Source: Deuterostichococcus epilithicus (taxonomy: Eukaryota; Chlorophyta; Trebouxiophyceae; Prasiolales; Stichococcaceae). From it: a stretch of DNA of 64,000 nucleotides. The stretch lies in contig JAVTLE010000016.1 in the NCBI GenBank assembly GCA_033439295.1, positions 1,488,001 to 1,552,000 of the forward strand, read 5' to 3'. Made by a program: the position numbers and the translations under genes. This document shows, in pieces, positions 33,817 to 44,754 of this stretch; the stretch's first letter is position 1; the number at the start of each line of letters is the position of its first letter. The notes beneath the pieces are model-generated. The model made no database searches. It was not told the origin of the DNA and was given only the letters and a program-made list of their open reading frames with translations.

Positions 33817-35200
33817 CTACACATACACTCTGTGCACTTGCTTCAAGGTGAAGCCTTTACGGCAACTGGGACACTTTTTGAGCCGCTTGATGCAGTCGCG
33901 AAGGCACTGTCCGCAGAATATGTGCCTGAGGGGAAAAAAAGCCGTCAGAGCCGTTGCTCAGCCATGCGCCAGCACGAGCGCACATGGAGGCGGACCTTCG
34001 ACAAGCAGTGACAGCAAGGCGGCAGTGCATTGCAAAGGTAGGCATGTCGTCTGGTTGCAGGGACAGCACGCCAGTTCATTTGCTAGCACCCCAGACACAT
34101 GGCAGAGCACGCACCCGCAGGGGCCGCACGACGGCTCGTGCCACGTTTCCATGCAGACCGCGCAGCAGCGGCCCGGGGGCGACGAGACCGGCGATGCTGG
34201 CGCCGGCGCGTGCACCGGCGTGCGTAGAAGCGGCAGCGGCACGCCACCGCTGAGTAGTTGCATGGCCGCGCCGCGCCGCTGCGCCACGCCTGACGAGCCG
34301 GGCGGCCGCGTGGGGCCCGTGGAGCTGACCAGGATCAGGTCGTCCTCCTCGTCGCTGGCCTCAGTGAGGTCCACCACATCCTGAGGAGGCGGCCGCGCCT
34401 GCTGCTGTGCGCAAATCAGCGGGTCAGAAGCTAAGCCAGCCTTGCCGGGGAGGGGGCTATCCTGACTGAGGAAGCGATGCTTGTCGGTCGTGCCAGTGTG
34501 CCACAAGTGTTCCGACGGCATAAGATGCACGGCGCGGGAGTTTGCGCTGCAGATGAGAGACATGGCATTGTGTGCACCTGCTGCTGTTGCTGCCGCCGGT
34601 GCGCCCGTGTGGGTTGTGACAGCCCGGCCGGGGCTTGCTGCTGCTGCTGCCGCCGGCGCTGCTGAGCAGGTCTGCTGGTGGTGGCTGTGTCAGGCGAAGC
34701 CTGTTCGCCTCTCCCGCGCTTTCGCCCTCTCCTGCCTGCAGGCCCACGACCTTGCGATCACGGGCTGCCTTGCGGTCACAGGCTGGGTGGAAGCATGGCA
34801 CGAAATGACAAGTGCATGCGAGTCCCACTGTCATGGTTATGCTGCAGGAGACCCGGTTCTACCTGGAGATGGGCTGACAGTATGCGCTGAGGGCATCTGC
34901 CCGCTCGCCGCGGCCGCCTGCGGTGTGGGCACTGAATAAGTCGGACTGCCCAACAGCACATCAGGACGCGGATACATCCTCCGCAAAGGACCGTAGAGGT
35001 CCAGAGGCCCGCCTTTGGAACAGCCCAGCAGCATGCGTAGATGTTGCGCAAGGCAGAAACGACAGGACCCCTGCCTGTGTTTTCAAAGTCTGCAACCCTT
35101 GAAGCCTTGACGCAAGAGTTTGCGACTCTTCGTCCTCGCTGTCGCTGATGACGTGCGGCTGCTCCTGATGTGAAAGCTGAGGCGGTCTCGTTGTGCTCAT
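33817..35200 (-). CDS. RNF4-like SUMO-targeted RING ubiquitin ligase
   Basis: ATG 35200 opens MSTTRPPQLSHQEQPHVISD followed by SEDEESQTLASRLQGLQ. A middle exon carries QDVVDLTEASDEEDDLILVS, and the C-terminus is a RING: CCAVCMETWHEPSCGPCG joined in phase at 34115/33925 to HIFCGQCLRDCIKRLKK and CPSCRKGFTLKQVHRVYV, stop 33817-33819. VVDLT followed by acidic residues, DLILV, and the VISDSEDEE run near the N-terminus are SUMO-interacting-motif-like. The final exon matches the end of RNF4 closely in layout. Such ligases ubiquitinate poly-SUMOylated proteins in the nucleus. The exon(s) between 34400 and 34960 are Ala/Ser/Gln-rich and their frame is uncertain. Confidence 0.8.
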
Positions 35201-35679
35201 ACGGCTCGCCGGCTGTGGAGCGGCAGTCACGTTTGCGCAACTTTCAAGCAGGAGGACTGTGTTTCAGCGATGAAACAAGCTGCACTGTCAGCTGCGGCCG
35301 CTCAAGCAAGCTTGTTGTCAGTGTAAGTCCACACTACTAAATACTGGGCCAGAACTTGCGCTTTTGGGCAGTGCTGCATGCACTGACGTGATTGATTTTT
35401 GCGAGAACGAGGGTGCGTGCGTGCGCAATAATTTCACCCCTGATTGGATTACGTCATGCACATGCACCCGGCTTGCCAGATTGTTGTTGCAGCAGGAGAA
35501 TCCAGTCTGTTTTGCCTCCATGCCGTGTAGACTAGTGCTCAGGATAGGTTGTTCTGGCTGCATTGACCAGAAGCAACGCTACTCGACTCATTTGCGACTC
35601 TGATTGCAGTGCAACTTCGAGGATCAGCTTGCATCATTTTGGCACGGAACACCAGCTGGTGACAGGCCGTGGTGCGAGC
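35201..35679. other. divergent spacer upstream of the STUbL gene
   Basis: AT-richer sequence between divergent genes, likely holding both promoters. The phrase CNFEDQLASFWHGTPAG at ~35610 is open after a CAG and could be an early exon of the coiled-coil gene, but this is not certain. Confidence 0.35.
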
Positions 35680-37835
35680 ATAGGAGGAGCTGCAGCGACT
35701 GCAGCTGCTGGCTGCGGATGAGCGAGTCTGCCGATCGCGACGGCGGCGACCACCGCTCCGGTGCGGCGTGCACCACGACACATGCACAGCAAAAGACTCA
35801 CCCTCATCTCTCAGCATGTCACCATGACGCGCCGGCTTGCAGATTCCTCATGATAAGAGTACCCCTTCATGCTTTCGGCGGACAGGTGGCGCGGATGTGG
35901 AGGGCACGCATCATCTGAGGCGTGCAGAGGGCGCAGCGCCATATCAGTGAGCCACCTGCTGCAGCTGCCCTGTGACGCTACAGACCAGGAGTGCTAGTAT
36001 CAGCAACGCGCCCTGACTGCGTCCCGATGCATGTTCTCTGCTTACTGTAGGCAGGCTCCCCTGTACCTCAGCAAGCCACCTGGTCTGAATGCCGGCAGCC
36101 CAAATGGCTCCCCTATGAGACCCTCGCGCAGCGCTAGCAGGCCGCCCAACAGCCAAAGCCCCAACCGGCAGCCTGGAATGAATGGTGGCAGCCGTGAAAA
36201 CTCCCCTGCAAGGGCGTTGCGCAGCGATGGCAGGCTGCCCAACAGCCGCAGCCCGAGTAAGCAGCCTGGCAGCTGCACAACTGGCCAGGTGGGTGCAAGC
36301 TCTTCACTGTGCTTCAAATGCTGTAACTTGCTGCAGTAGGGTACTGCCTCGTCTTCAACGTGACCATCAGACATGACAGCACCTCAGTACATGACCGTTC
36401 CCTTGCTGCAGTCCCAGCCGCAGTCTGCTGAGTCCTCAAGGTCTCCCTCTAAATCACAGCCCCCCAGGTGATGCCGAAGCGACTGCGAGCAACAACCTGT
36501 GCACCACACTCTTTGCTCCGCCTCACTGTACACACATCGTCAGCAAGCCAGCATTGTGTTTGCATAACGCCAGCATGCTGCCTGTGCCACCACAGGCGGC
36601 AGCGCAGCAATTCAGGACAGTCAGCAGCAGGCGCAGCCGCAAGCGGCAGCGACGCCGCCGCCAACGACTCTGGCGCCAACGGCGGCAGCGGCCAGTGGCA
36701 GGGGCGGCGCCCGGGGCGTCAGGCGCCGCGGCCCCGGGAGCCACCCGTGCAGCCTGAGGGCTCCGGCATGCTGCTGCGGGCCGCGGTGCAGGCCGCTGTT
36801 TCGCCCTCAAAGCAGGTGCCAAAGACGCTGGCGACACGGCGGCCGCCTCAGGGGCGCCGCGCCTCCCCGGGCTCCAGCGGCGCCCTCGACACGCAGCTGC
36901 AGGTGCCTGTGTGTGGCCACTGTGGTGCAGTGGCTCTGTGGCTCAGGCACATGATTTATGCTTGGGACAGGATATTAAGCCAGTTGTCATTGGCATGATC
37001 ATGCGAATGACTCTACTCTGAACGCTGCAGGACGAGCAGGGGCGCGCTGAGCGAGCAGAGCAGATGCTGGAACAGCTGACGCGGTCCTTGGCGGAGGAAA
37101 AGTCCACCTCGTCGGCACTGCTGGCGGAGCGGGCCGCCCTAGAGAGGCTGCAGGTGGATACACTAAAACCCCTAAAAATTTCCCTACGATCTGTGAAGCG
37201 TTTCCTACATTATTTTTCAAGTTGTTCCTCCACCTTTGCTTCAGCTCGTCATCACCCTTCGGCCGGCACACGGTCAGAGCGCCTCCTGCTGGGCGGTAGT
37301 CAAATCGGCTGCCGTTCCAGTAGGAGCGCATCATTCCTCCTGATGCTGCCGCAGCGTCCCGGCTGCTGTGCGCTGGTTCGCGTCTGGGACCGCCCAGCTT
37401 GCCATCTCGTGTGCGCACTGCCCACTGGAACATGGCAAGCCTTGCATCAATGCGGCATGCATGACTGTCGTGTCAGATGCTGTGAGCGGTCCCCCGGTGC
37501 TCGGCCGTGCAGCCCCTCCTTTGGTCCCTTACAGCCTCTTACGAGTGATGATCTGGGCGGCGCAGGCAGAGCTGCATGAGCGCTGCAGTCTTCTGGAGCT
37601 CAAGGCGCGCATGCTGGAGCAGCAGAGCGGGGAGCTGCCGTACGATCATGATGGCTACAGCGACGAAGATGAGTACACATCGCCGTCACTGAGCCCAACC
37701 GCCTACTCGCTTGGCGTTGACGGCGGCGCCGCCGCTCAGACACAGCCGGACGTGTTGGGGCAGCAAATTGAGCAGCAGCCAGCGGCGGCGGACGGCTCTG
37801 CGGAGACTGCGGCCGGCATGTCGCAGCAGTACTGA
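35680..37835 (+). CDS. orphan protein: Ser/Pro/Arg-rich head, C-terminal coiled coil
   Basis: No family recognised. Exons that join in phase: a possible coiled-coil start EELQRLQLLAADERV (~35690); a Ser/Pro/Asn-rich exon (36054-36287) with two loose repeats, RPPNSQSPNRQPG and RLPNSRSPSKQPG; SQPQSAESSRSPSKSQPPR (~36413); a Gly/Ala/Arg-rich exon ending ALDTQLQ (~36600-36902); a coiled coil DEQGRAERAEQMLEQLTRSL then AEEKSTSSALLAERAALERLQ (37032-37153); and AELHERCSLLELKARMLEQQ with an acidic/Gln-rich tail, stop 37833-37835. The composition suggests a cytoskeleton- or scaffold-type disordered protein. The intron 37154-37566 is unusually long and AT-rich for this region. The start codon is undefined; ATG 36031 is one candidate. 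Confidence 0.5.
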
Positions 37836-38284
37836 CATGGCATCTGGGCGACAGTAGGCGCCTCGGCAAGGCCTGCATCAGGGTTGTTCCAAGGTGCACC
37901 GAAAAATCTGCCAAGCTGTCACTGGCAGCGCGCCGTCGTGATGTCGTGTGGGCGTCAGCAACGTTCGAAAACTTGGAGGTGACATCACCTACCAGCTCAG
38001 TATCCATCCCGCAAAGCAGAAACACTCATCTGGACCTGGGTGCATATTTTTCAGTGAAGCTCAGTGAAGCTTTGCACAGAGGCGTTGCACTTGATTGCAC
38101 AGAGGGCACAGCCACTGCAGCATGATTCGAGATGGTCGTTTTGGGGGTGGACCGTCTCTAGCATGTGGAGCGTCTAGAGAGTGAAGGCCGCATCGAGTGC
38201 ACTGATTGTGTTGCCAAACAGTTTCGACAGGGGACAAATTCGAAACGAAAGCTGGAGACAAAGTGTTCTGGATCTGCTGGCGCT
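37836..38284. other. spacer between convergent coiled-coil and bS16 genes
   Basis: Expected 3' UTRs of both genes. A CAGTGAAGCT direct pair at about 38054-38072 is the only structure noted. Confidence 0.4.
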
Positions 38285-38876
38285 TCAGTCGATCACCATC
38301 GCCTTCTTAAGCAGCTGCCGGACTGTGTCTGAGGGCTGGGCGCCCACTGCAAGCCACTTCTTGATGGCGGGCGCATTCAGGTTCGTTTCCTTCCGCAGCG
38401 GATCGTACCAGCCCAGGTTCTACACAAACAGGTTTGTAGTTTGTAAGCGTTTTGACAGATGAGTCGCAGCACATGCACTATGGCTACTGAGCAACAGCGC
38501 CATGGCATCCTTGGGGACAGACTAAACATGGCCACCTAGCACCACTGCCGCAGCTCCAGGCCTGCAAGAGATGCTGCTTACCTCGATAGGCAGGCCGTCG
38601 CGCCGTTCTCGTGAGTCAATGGCGATGAGCCGGTAGAACGGCACCTTCTTGCGGCCAAACCGTGTGAAGCGGATCTGTGGGCAACATGGTTTCGAGTCAG
38701 CAAAGTCTCACGTTCCCACGCGACAGCAAGCGATGCTCCGCAGTTGTGGTTCTCCTCCAAACGATTGAGAGAACGTTGTGCTTCCGCAAGACATTGCGCA
38801 TGTCGCTCACCGCGACGCGAGCCTCGATTGGCTGCATGCAAGGCTGCCTGGGGACGACCACCCGCGAGGTCTGCAT
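38285..38876 (-). CDS. RPS16: organellar ribosomal protein bS16
   Basis: Three exons join in phase: 38876-38811 ([20 protein letters not shown] then VA), 38674-38582 ([20 protein letters not shown] then [11 protein letters not shown]) and 38419-38285 ([44 protein letters not shown], stop). This is a full-length bacterial-type S16 of about 97 residues. Being nuclear, it serves either plastid or mitochondrial ribosomes; rps16 is absent from many green-algal plastid genomes, so either target is possible. The ATG at 38876 gives a short Arg-containing leader. The frame stays open upstream to ATG 38957, which would add ten consecutive Leu encoded by the microsatellite, so the true start and the targeting peptide need transcript support. 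Confidence 0.9.
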
Positions 38877-38913
38877 GAAGGACACGTAGAGGATCAGGTG
38901 CAGTTTGGTGCAG

Positions 38914-38914
38914 C

Positions 38915-38946
<32 letters not shown>
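38914..38946 (+). repeat. (CAACAG)n hexanucleotide microsatellite
   Basis: About five uninterrupted units immediately upstream of the chosen bS16 start. On the minus strand they read (CTGTTG)n and would encode poly-Leu if translation started at 38957. Confidence 0.9.
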
Positions 38947-38957
38947 TGTTCCGACAT

Positions 38958-39827
38958 CCTGGGCCGGCTGGACAGCCGAAGTACTGCCAGCTACATGAGC
39001 CAATCCCCCGACAATGCAGCACCCTAATCGGCAGCAGCACAGCGCACGCGACGCACCGAGGCTGTAAGGCACTGTGTCGACGACACCGCCCTCCTGAAGG
39101 TGAGGCTGCCTGGTGTGCAGGGCGCAGCGATGGCCGCCATTCTATATGCCACGTCCGACTGCAGGCTTCCGGACGGCGGCTACGGCTTCACAGACTTCTG
39201 CTAAGCTCTTTCAGGATGCGTTTGCGTGCCGCTGTGGCTCACAGGTTGCCATCCCCACACAAGGCGTCAGCAATCTTAGTGCTACAATACCTCACATACC
39301 CCGGTGGTGCAAGGGAGCGCCACGCACAATTTGGCGGGTCGGGGGAGCGTGCTGTTTCTGCACGTGCGCTGCAGAACAGCCCTTGCACGCCCTGCTGTAT
39401 GCAGACAGTCAACCCACCTGGTTAGCATACTTCAAGTTGCAATAGGCAAGACATCATGAGGCCGTGCATCGAGACGAGCCGGGCTCTCGGAACGAACCCG
39501 TCAGTGTGCAGCAGGTTCGCTTCAGGTGCGTGCCAGTCAAGGTGCTGTTAGTGCATGAAACATGCAGCACACAGATGTGGAAACGAAACCTTACATCGAT
39601 GCGCATGTTCCACCTTACGCAATGGTGTCACAGGGACTGCGAGACTGGGGCGCGCACCCTTTGTAGCGCCACAGCGGTGCCGCAATAGAGGGGCACTGAC
39701 GGTGCAGGCAGCAGGAGGTGCGTGTGTGCATTGTTTTTGACCTGTTTGGCAGATGCAGCATTGCAACCGCCGCACATCTGCCGGACTGCATCAGGAGTGT
39801 GACGCCGTGTGGCCTCGCGTCATGCAG
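38958..39827. other. divergent region between bS16 and the CIA30/SDR gene
   Basis: Should hold both promoters and the first exon(s), including the transit peptide, of the CIA30/SDR gene. A frame at 39113-39445 with Ser/Thr/Arg-rich start (MPRPTAGFRTAATASQTSAK) is a possible transit exon but is not proven. Confidence 0.4.
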
Positions 39828-42800
39828 GCGAGGAGCGCAAGTCCTGGGACGTTGGCCGCTTCGTGAAGACGGTCGCTTTCTTCAACAAGCCGCCGTCGCC
39901 GGGCGAGCTGCTGGCCTCCATATTCAGCCAGCCGGCAAAGGTTTTCTCTGCGGTGACCGGCGGCACAACCGAGGTGCGACGTCGCGGTCGCTGCCTGACG
40001 GCCTTCCGCCCGCATCCTGTCGCCTGTGCAGAGGGCGCGCATCCATTCATTGCTCATCAAGGCGAAATCCGACTGTAAAGCGGAACACTGACAAGCAACA
40101 TCCATGCACAGGAGAAGAAGGAGGTCATCCTGCCGCTGTTTGGCGACACCGCCATGGCGCAGCCCAGCAGCGGCGGCGGCGGCCGCGCCGCGGGCCGCCC
40201 CGAAGGCGGCATCGTGCTAGTGTCCGGCGCGACGGGCGGCGTGGGGAAGCGTGTCGTGCAGGTCAGTGGCGCTGTGGACTACTGGAGTCGACGCTGTGGC
40301 GTTGACAATGGAGTTTCTGGGCTGCATGATGTGCACCGCCACGCCGTGACCCGCATGACAGCTGCAGTATTGCGCCAGGATGCAGCCAGGAGTTGGCCGT
40401 CATTGCAGGTCCTGATGCCACAGGATGCTGTGGACAGGTGTTGCTGTCAAAGGGCCGAGCGGTGCGGGCGCTGGTCCGGGATGTCGACAAGGCGACGAAG
40501 CTGCTGGTGTGCTTCTCTCGGGACGTTGTGTTGTACTGTATCATACGGGGCCATTGTGTTGTACTGTATTGCATGGGGGCAGCAGGTGGGCTGTGGGTGG
40601 CGCCACTGAATTGCACAATCATCAGAGCCCAAGCAAGGGCAAGCGCCTGGCACGCAGCTGTACAGCCGGCGACCTCCTGGATTTTGGGCTTGTTTCAAAC
40701 CTACTGGAAGGCAGATCTCAAAACCATAAGGTAGTTGTGCCAAGACTCGCCGCGATGTGGCCACAGGGTGGCCTGAAGGGCGCCCCCGGCTCCAGCCTGG
40801 AGCTGGTGGCGGCGGACATCGTGCAGCCGGCGACGCTGCTGCCGGAGATGTTCCGCGGCGTGACCGCCGCCGTGCTGGCCACCGCTGTCAAGGTGTCGCC
40901 CAAGGAGGGCGACAACGAGGCGCGAGACAAGTACAACCAGGTGACGCGTCGTTGCTGCACTTTGAGGAGGTGTGATGGGAGCGAGCAGGTCGCACCTTGC
41001 GACGGCAGTGGCCAAGGGTTCTCAGAGGATTGTGATGCGCAGCATCTTATCCTGATCCTGGAAGGCTTCCGCTTCAGCAGTGGTCATGCACATTGACATT
41101 CAATGCAGAGCGTTGATTGCCAACAGTTGCAGCTGAGCGGCGGCGCCCCCTCACATGCGGCCCCTCTGTGATGATGCACAGGGCATCATCGCTCACATGT
41201 CGTCCCTCTGTGGTCTGGCCCCGATAAACTCCGACATCAGTGGGCTATATGCTGGGGAGACGGCCGTGGCTCTGCTGCATCACCTGCGCGTGAACTTTGA
41301 GGTGAAAAGATATGCATATACACACATTGCAGGGCATCAAGTTCTTCGACCCGGAGATAGTGGGGGACACGCCGGAGACGGTGGAATTTCGGGGCCTGCA
41401 GAACCTGGTGCACGTGCTGCGGGAGCACGTGGGCCTGCGCGCCGGCAAGCTCATCTTCGCACCCGATGGCTCGGTGGGCCTCTGAGACGCTTGATAACCT
41501 CAGCAACTGCTGCGCGCTTGAAACCATCCCACTTCCGTGTTCCGAGTGATGGTCTGGTCGGATCTCTTCTAGCTGGCCTCAGGCATCACCTCACGGCTAT
41601 TGGGGCGGCAGAGCCTGGACGCCTTGGAGGTCCCTGATGGCAGTCTGTTGATGCAGGGCGCCGCAAAGGATTGGGGCGCGCTCGACGATGTTGTGATGGG
41701 TGGCCGCAGCGAGAGCGGCTTCGAGGTGCGGCCCGGCGCGGGGGAGGACGGAGCTGCAGCTGGTGTCTTCTCCGGTCTCGTCACCACAGGTGCTGCGTGC
41801 GTGTCATAACGTACCCTGATGCTTTGCATTTATTTTTTTGTCGTTGCTGCACGCGTGCCTTAGAAAAGATCTCTTCTGAGTATGTATTCTTGACACGGTT
41901 TGCCAGACAGTTTGTGCCGCCTGATACGGGCGGCCAGACAATTTCTGCCGCCTCGCCTATGGTCCCCTTCCCTCAATATACTGCATACCAGAAGCTAGCG
42001 GCTGATGATCGAATCGTGCCTGGCAGAGAACAACGGCGGCTTTGCTTCCGTGCGCACGCGGAACCTGGAGCCGGCAGCTGACCTTGGCGCCTTTGAGGGC
42101 ATCTCGCTGCGCGTGAAGGGCAACGGGCTGCGCTTCAAGTGCATCATACGCACTGACGCCAACTGGGACGGCATTGCATACTGCAGGTGCGGTCCTTGCC
42201 AAATATGGGATTGATATGCATGATGCACCACTACCTGACGTGACCTCTACCGAAGCTCTTTTCGATCGCAGTAGCACAGGAATGTTGCCGGCTATTGTCA
42301 GTAGCTGCCAGTTGTTTTTGCAGCAATATGTGGTGACAGGCGCAGCAGCCTGATTGCATGTGCTGACCACCGCTGCCTGCGGCACCCTGGCTGACCGCTT
42401 AGCTGCCAGGCCCTGCATCCACAGTGCCGTCGCCAATCGGCCGTGTGGCACCTTCTGCAGGAGCTTCGACACAAAGGACAACGAGTGGCAGACGGTCCAC
42501 CTCCCCTTCAGCGACTTCATCCCAGTGTTCCGCGCAAAGACGCTCACAGACGGCACGCGCCTGGACCCAACGTCCATCTTCTCCATTCAGCTCATGCTCA
42601 GCAAGTTCGAGGTGTGTGTCTCGGCCTCGTCCCGAACCTGCACCTGGATTCTTCGTCTGGCGGTTGACAGCTGCCGAGTTAATTCAGTCCTAAAACTTCA
42701 AAGCTTCGAAGGCGCTGCTGCACATGGCGGCCAAGCTGTGGACGTCGGTCAGCCGGCAAAGATAGGACCCACCCGAAGACGATCTGTTATGTCTGTCATG

Positions 42801-44435
42801 CTTGCTCATGCAGTACGATGGCCAACTGAATCCGGCCTTCAAGGCGGGCCCCTTCCAGCTGCCCATCGCGGAGATCCGGGCGTACCTGGCGCAGCCGCTG
42901 ACGCCGCGCATTGTCCACATCAGCTCCGCAGGCGCGCCCCTCGACCTGCTCTACAGCTTTTCGCTACAGAGTTGTGTCCGAAAGCCCACCGATGGCGCGA
43001 GCTGGGCAATGGCAGGGCTCACAGCGTCCGTTGCTGCTCCTCATAGCGCATTGCTCGGAGTGCTCTCAGCTCTGCAAGCGTGCCTTGACCTGCCCCGTAC
43101 TCAGTCTCATCTACAGTTTCTAGCTGACGTGGAAATTTTGGTGTTGCGTCGGCACATGCTGGGCTGTGCGTGAGCTGACATAGCCGGTTTGCCCTGAGCC
43201 GCAGGCGTGACGCGCCCCAACCGGCCGGGCATCGATGTCAACGCCGAGCCGCCTGCCGTGCGCATGAATGATGAGCTGGGGGGCATCCTCACATACAAAC
43301 TCAAGGTACATTTTAACTTGGGAGAATTGCATGTCGAGCGCTCTGCAGGAAGACTCATCCTATGCTGGCTGCTTGTGGAAGCACTGCTGTGATATCCCTC
43401 TGAAAGCCCCTCGCCCGCCCAGTGTACAGGCGTCAAACACAGGCGAACTTATAGTGCAAGAGTGTTGCCGCAGGGGGAGGATGCGGCGTGGGAGCGGCGT
43501 GCCCATCGCATTGTTGGGCCCCATAGACTCATGCTGCGGCGTGCACGAGCGCACGAGAGACATTTGTCATTCGACCGTCATTCCACTACCTACTGCCGCA
43601 GGGCGAGGACGTGGTGCGGGAGAGCGGCATGCCCTTTGCGGTGGTGCGCCCCACGGCGCTGACGGAGGAGGACGCCGGTGCCGAGCTGCAGTTTGACCAG
43701 GGCGATATCATCAAGGTACGACTCTCAAGATTATCCTGTTTCATACACAGGTCTAGCGCCGCTGGATGCGCCGTCAGGCTGGACCACATGCACCAGCTGG
43801 GGCAGGGAGCAGTGCCAAGGAGCAGTTCGAGAGAGGGTGTGGATCGGTGGAAACCATGTGGGAGGCCCGCCATGTCCGGCGGAAGAGCTCGCTGCCGAGC
43901 TGGGCTCGGCTGGGGACCCCGGTCCCACCTTCCCAACAATGACGTCGGTGCACGCACGCCAGATCGCACGTTGCCCCACAAGATCCGTCGCCCCGCGCTG
44001 CAGGGCAAGATCGCCCGTGAGGACATCGCGCAGCTGGCGGCAGCGCTGCTGGAGGCGCCGGCCGCCGCGGACACCACCTTCGAGGTCAAGTCCACGGTGC
44101 CATTCAGCCAGCCGTACGAGGCGGACCCTGCGGCGCCGCCTCGAGGCTGGCAGGTCCGTGCGCCGCCGAGTGTCTTTTCAGGGGGCCTGCAGGCGCTACC
44201 AAAGTCGCCACTGCGCTGCGCCACAGTGCGCACCCCGGCAGTGGGCGTCCGATGCTACATGCTGCCTGTCGTGTTTGCAGGCGCTATGCGCTGTGAGATG
44301 CTTTAAGCAACATGCTGATGCTGCGTGCAGGCGGAGCTGGAGGCCGCCAACCTGCAGAAGGGGGTCACAGGGAAGACTGTCGGTGGGCGGTATACTGGCA
44401 AGGAGCCAGAGGACGCGCAGCGCACTGCGCATTGA
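39828..44435 (+). CDS. plastid NAD(P)-binding protein with inserted CIA30 domain (HCF173-like, AT4G18810 type)
   Basis: Exons run: EERKSWDVGRFVKTVAFFNK then PPSPGELLASIF (39828-39975); GGIVLVSGATGGVGKRV, the GxxGxxG nucleotide-binding motif of an atypical short-chain dehydrogenase; KGRAVRALVRDVDKATKLL; LELVAADIVQPATLLPEMFR; KVSPKEGDNEARDKYNQ; IKFFDPEIVGDTPETVEFRG; then the CIA30 domain WGALDDVVMGGRSESGFEV, ENNGGFASVRTRNLEP, GISLRVKGNGLRFKCIIRTD, NEWQTVHLPFSDFIPVFRAK, FQLPIAEIRAYLAQP; then the second part of the Rossmann fold, VVRESGMPFAVVRPTAL, FDQGDIIK, GKIAREDIAQLAAALLE; and a tail KGVTGKTVGG to stop 44433-44435. CIA30 nested inside an SDR is also the layout of HCF173, needed for psbA mRNA translation in plants; this protein looks closer to the less-studied AT4G18810 group. 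The transit exon is not resolved. Confidence 0.82.
40515..41210. repeat. direct duplications in CIA30/SDR introns
   Basis: GTGTTGTACTGTAT occurs at about 40527 and 40557. CTCACATG with GNCCCTCTGTG occurs at about 41150 and 41192. Both pairs lie in introns; a similar GCCAGACA(G/A)TTT pair lies at about 41903 and 41934. Confidence 0.7.
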
Positions 44436-44754
44436 CAGCGTTGCTGTGCTCTCGATTCTTTGCATGCGGGACGCTGGGTTGGATCCGCTGATATTCATTT
44501 CTATATTGTGAGGTAGCGCTATTGTGAGGTTGAGTGCAGTTAGCCTATTTACAGATGATGTGTCAATGTCGATGTTTTCGAGGATCTGCAATTGCGCGGC
44601 ACGTGCCCCGCGCCAAGCCTCGGGCACCGCTGATCGACAATCCCCGCATCTCTATCAAAGCTTCTCAGGACTCCAATCGCGGACTGCGAGATCAAGGAAT
44701 TAGTGCAAGCAATCGATATCGTCCTCCCAAACAGCTTATCATTTTGTGTCGAGA
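44436..44754. other. short spacer between CIA30/SDR and the large orphan gene
   Basis: About 320 bp between two genes on the same strand. No coding motif is seen. A CTATTGTGAGGT-like pair lies at about 44505 and 44519. Confidence 0.4.

Noticed and set aside
36999-37433. 145-codon minus-strand frame inside an intron of the coiled-coil gene
   Set aside because: No family resemblance and no splice or start support; the intron is merely long and less GC-rich.
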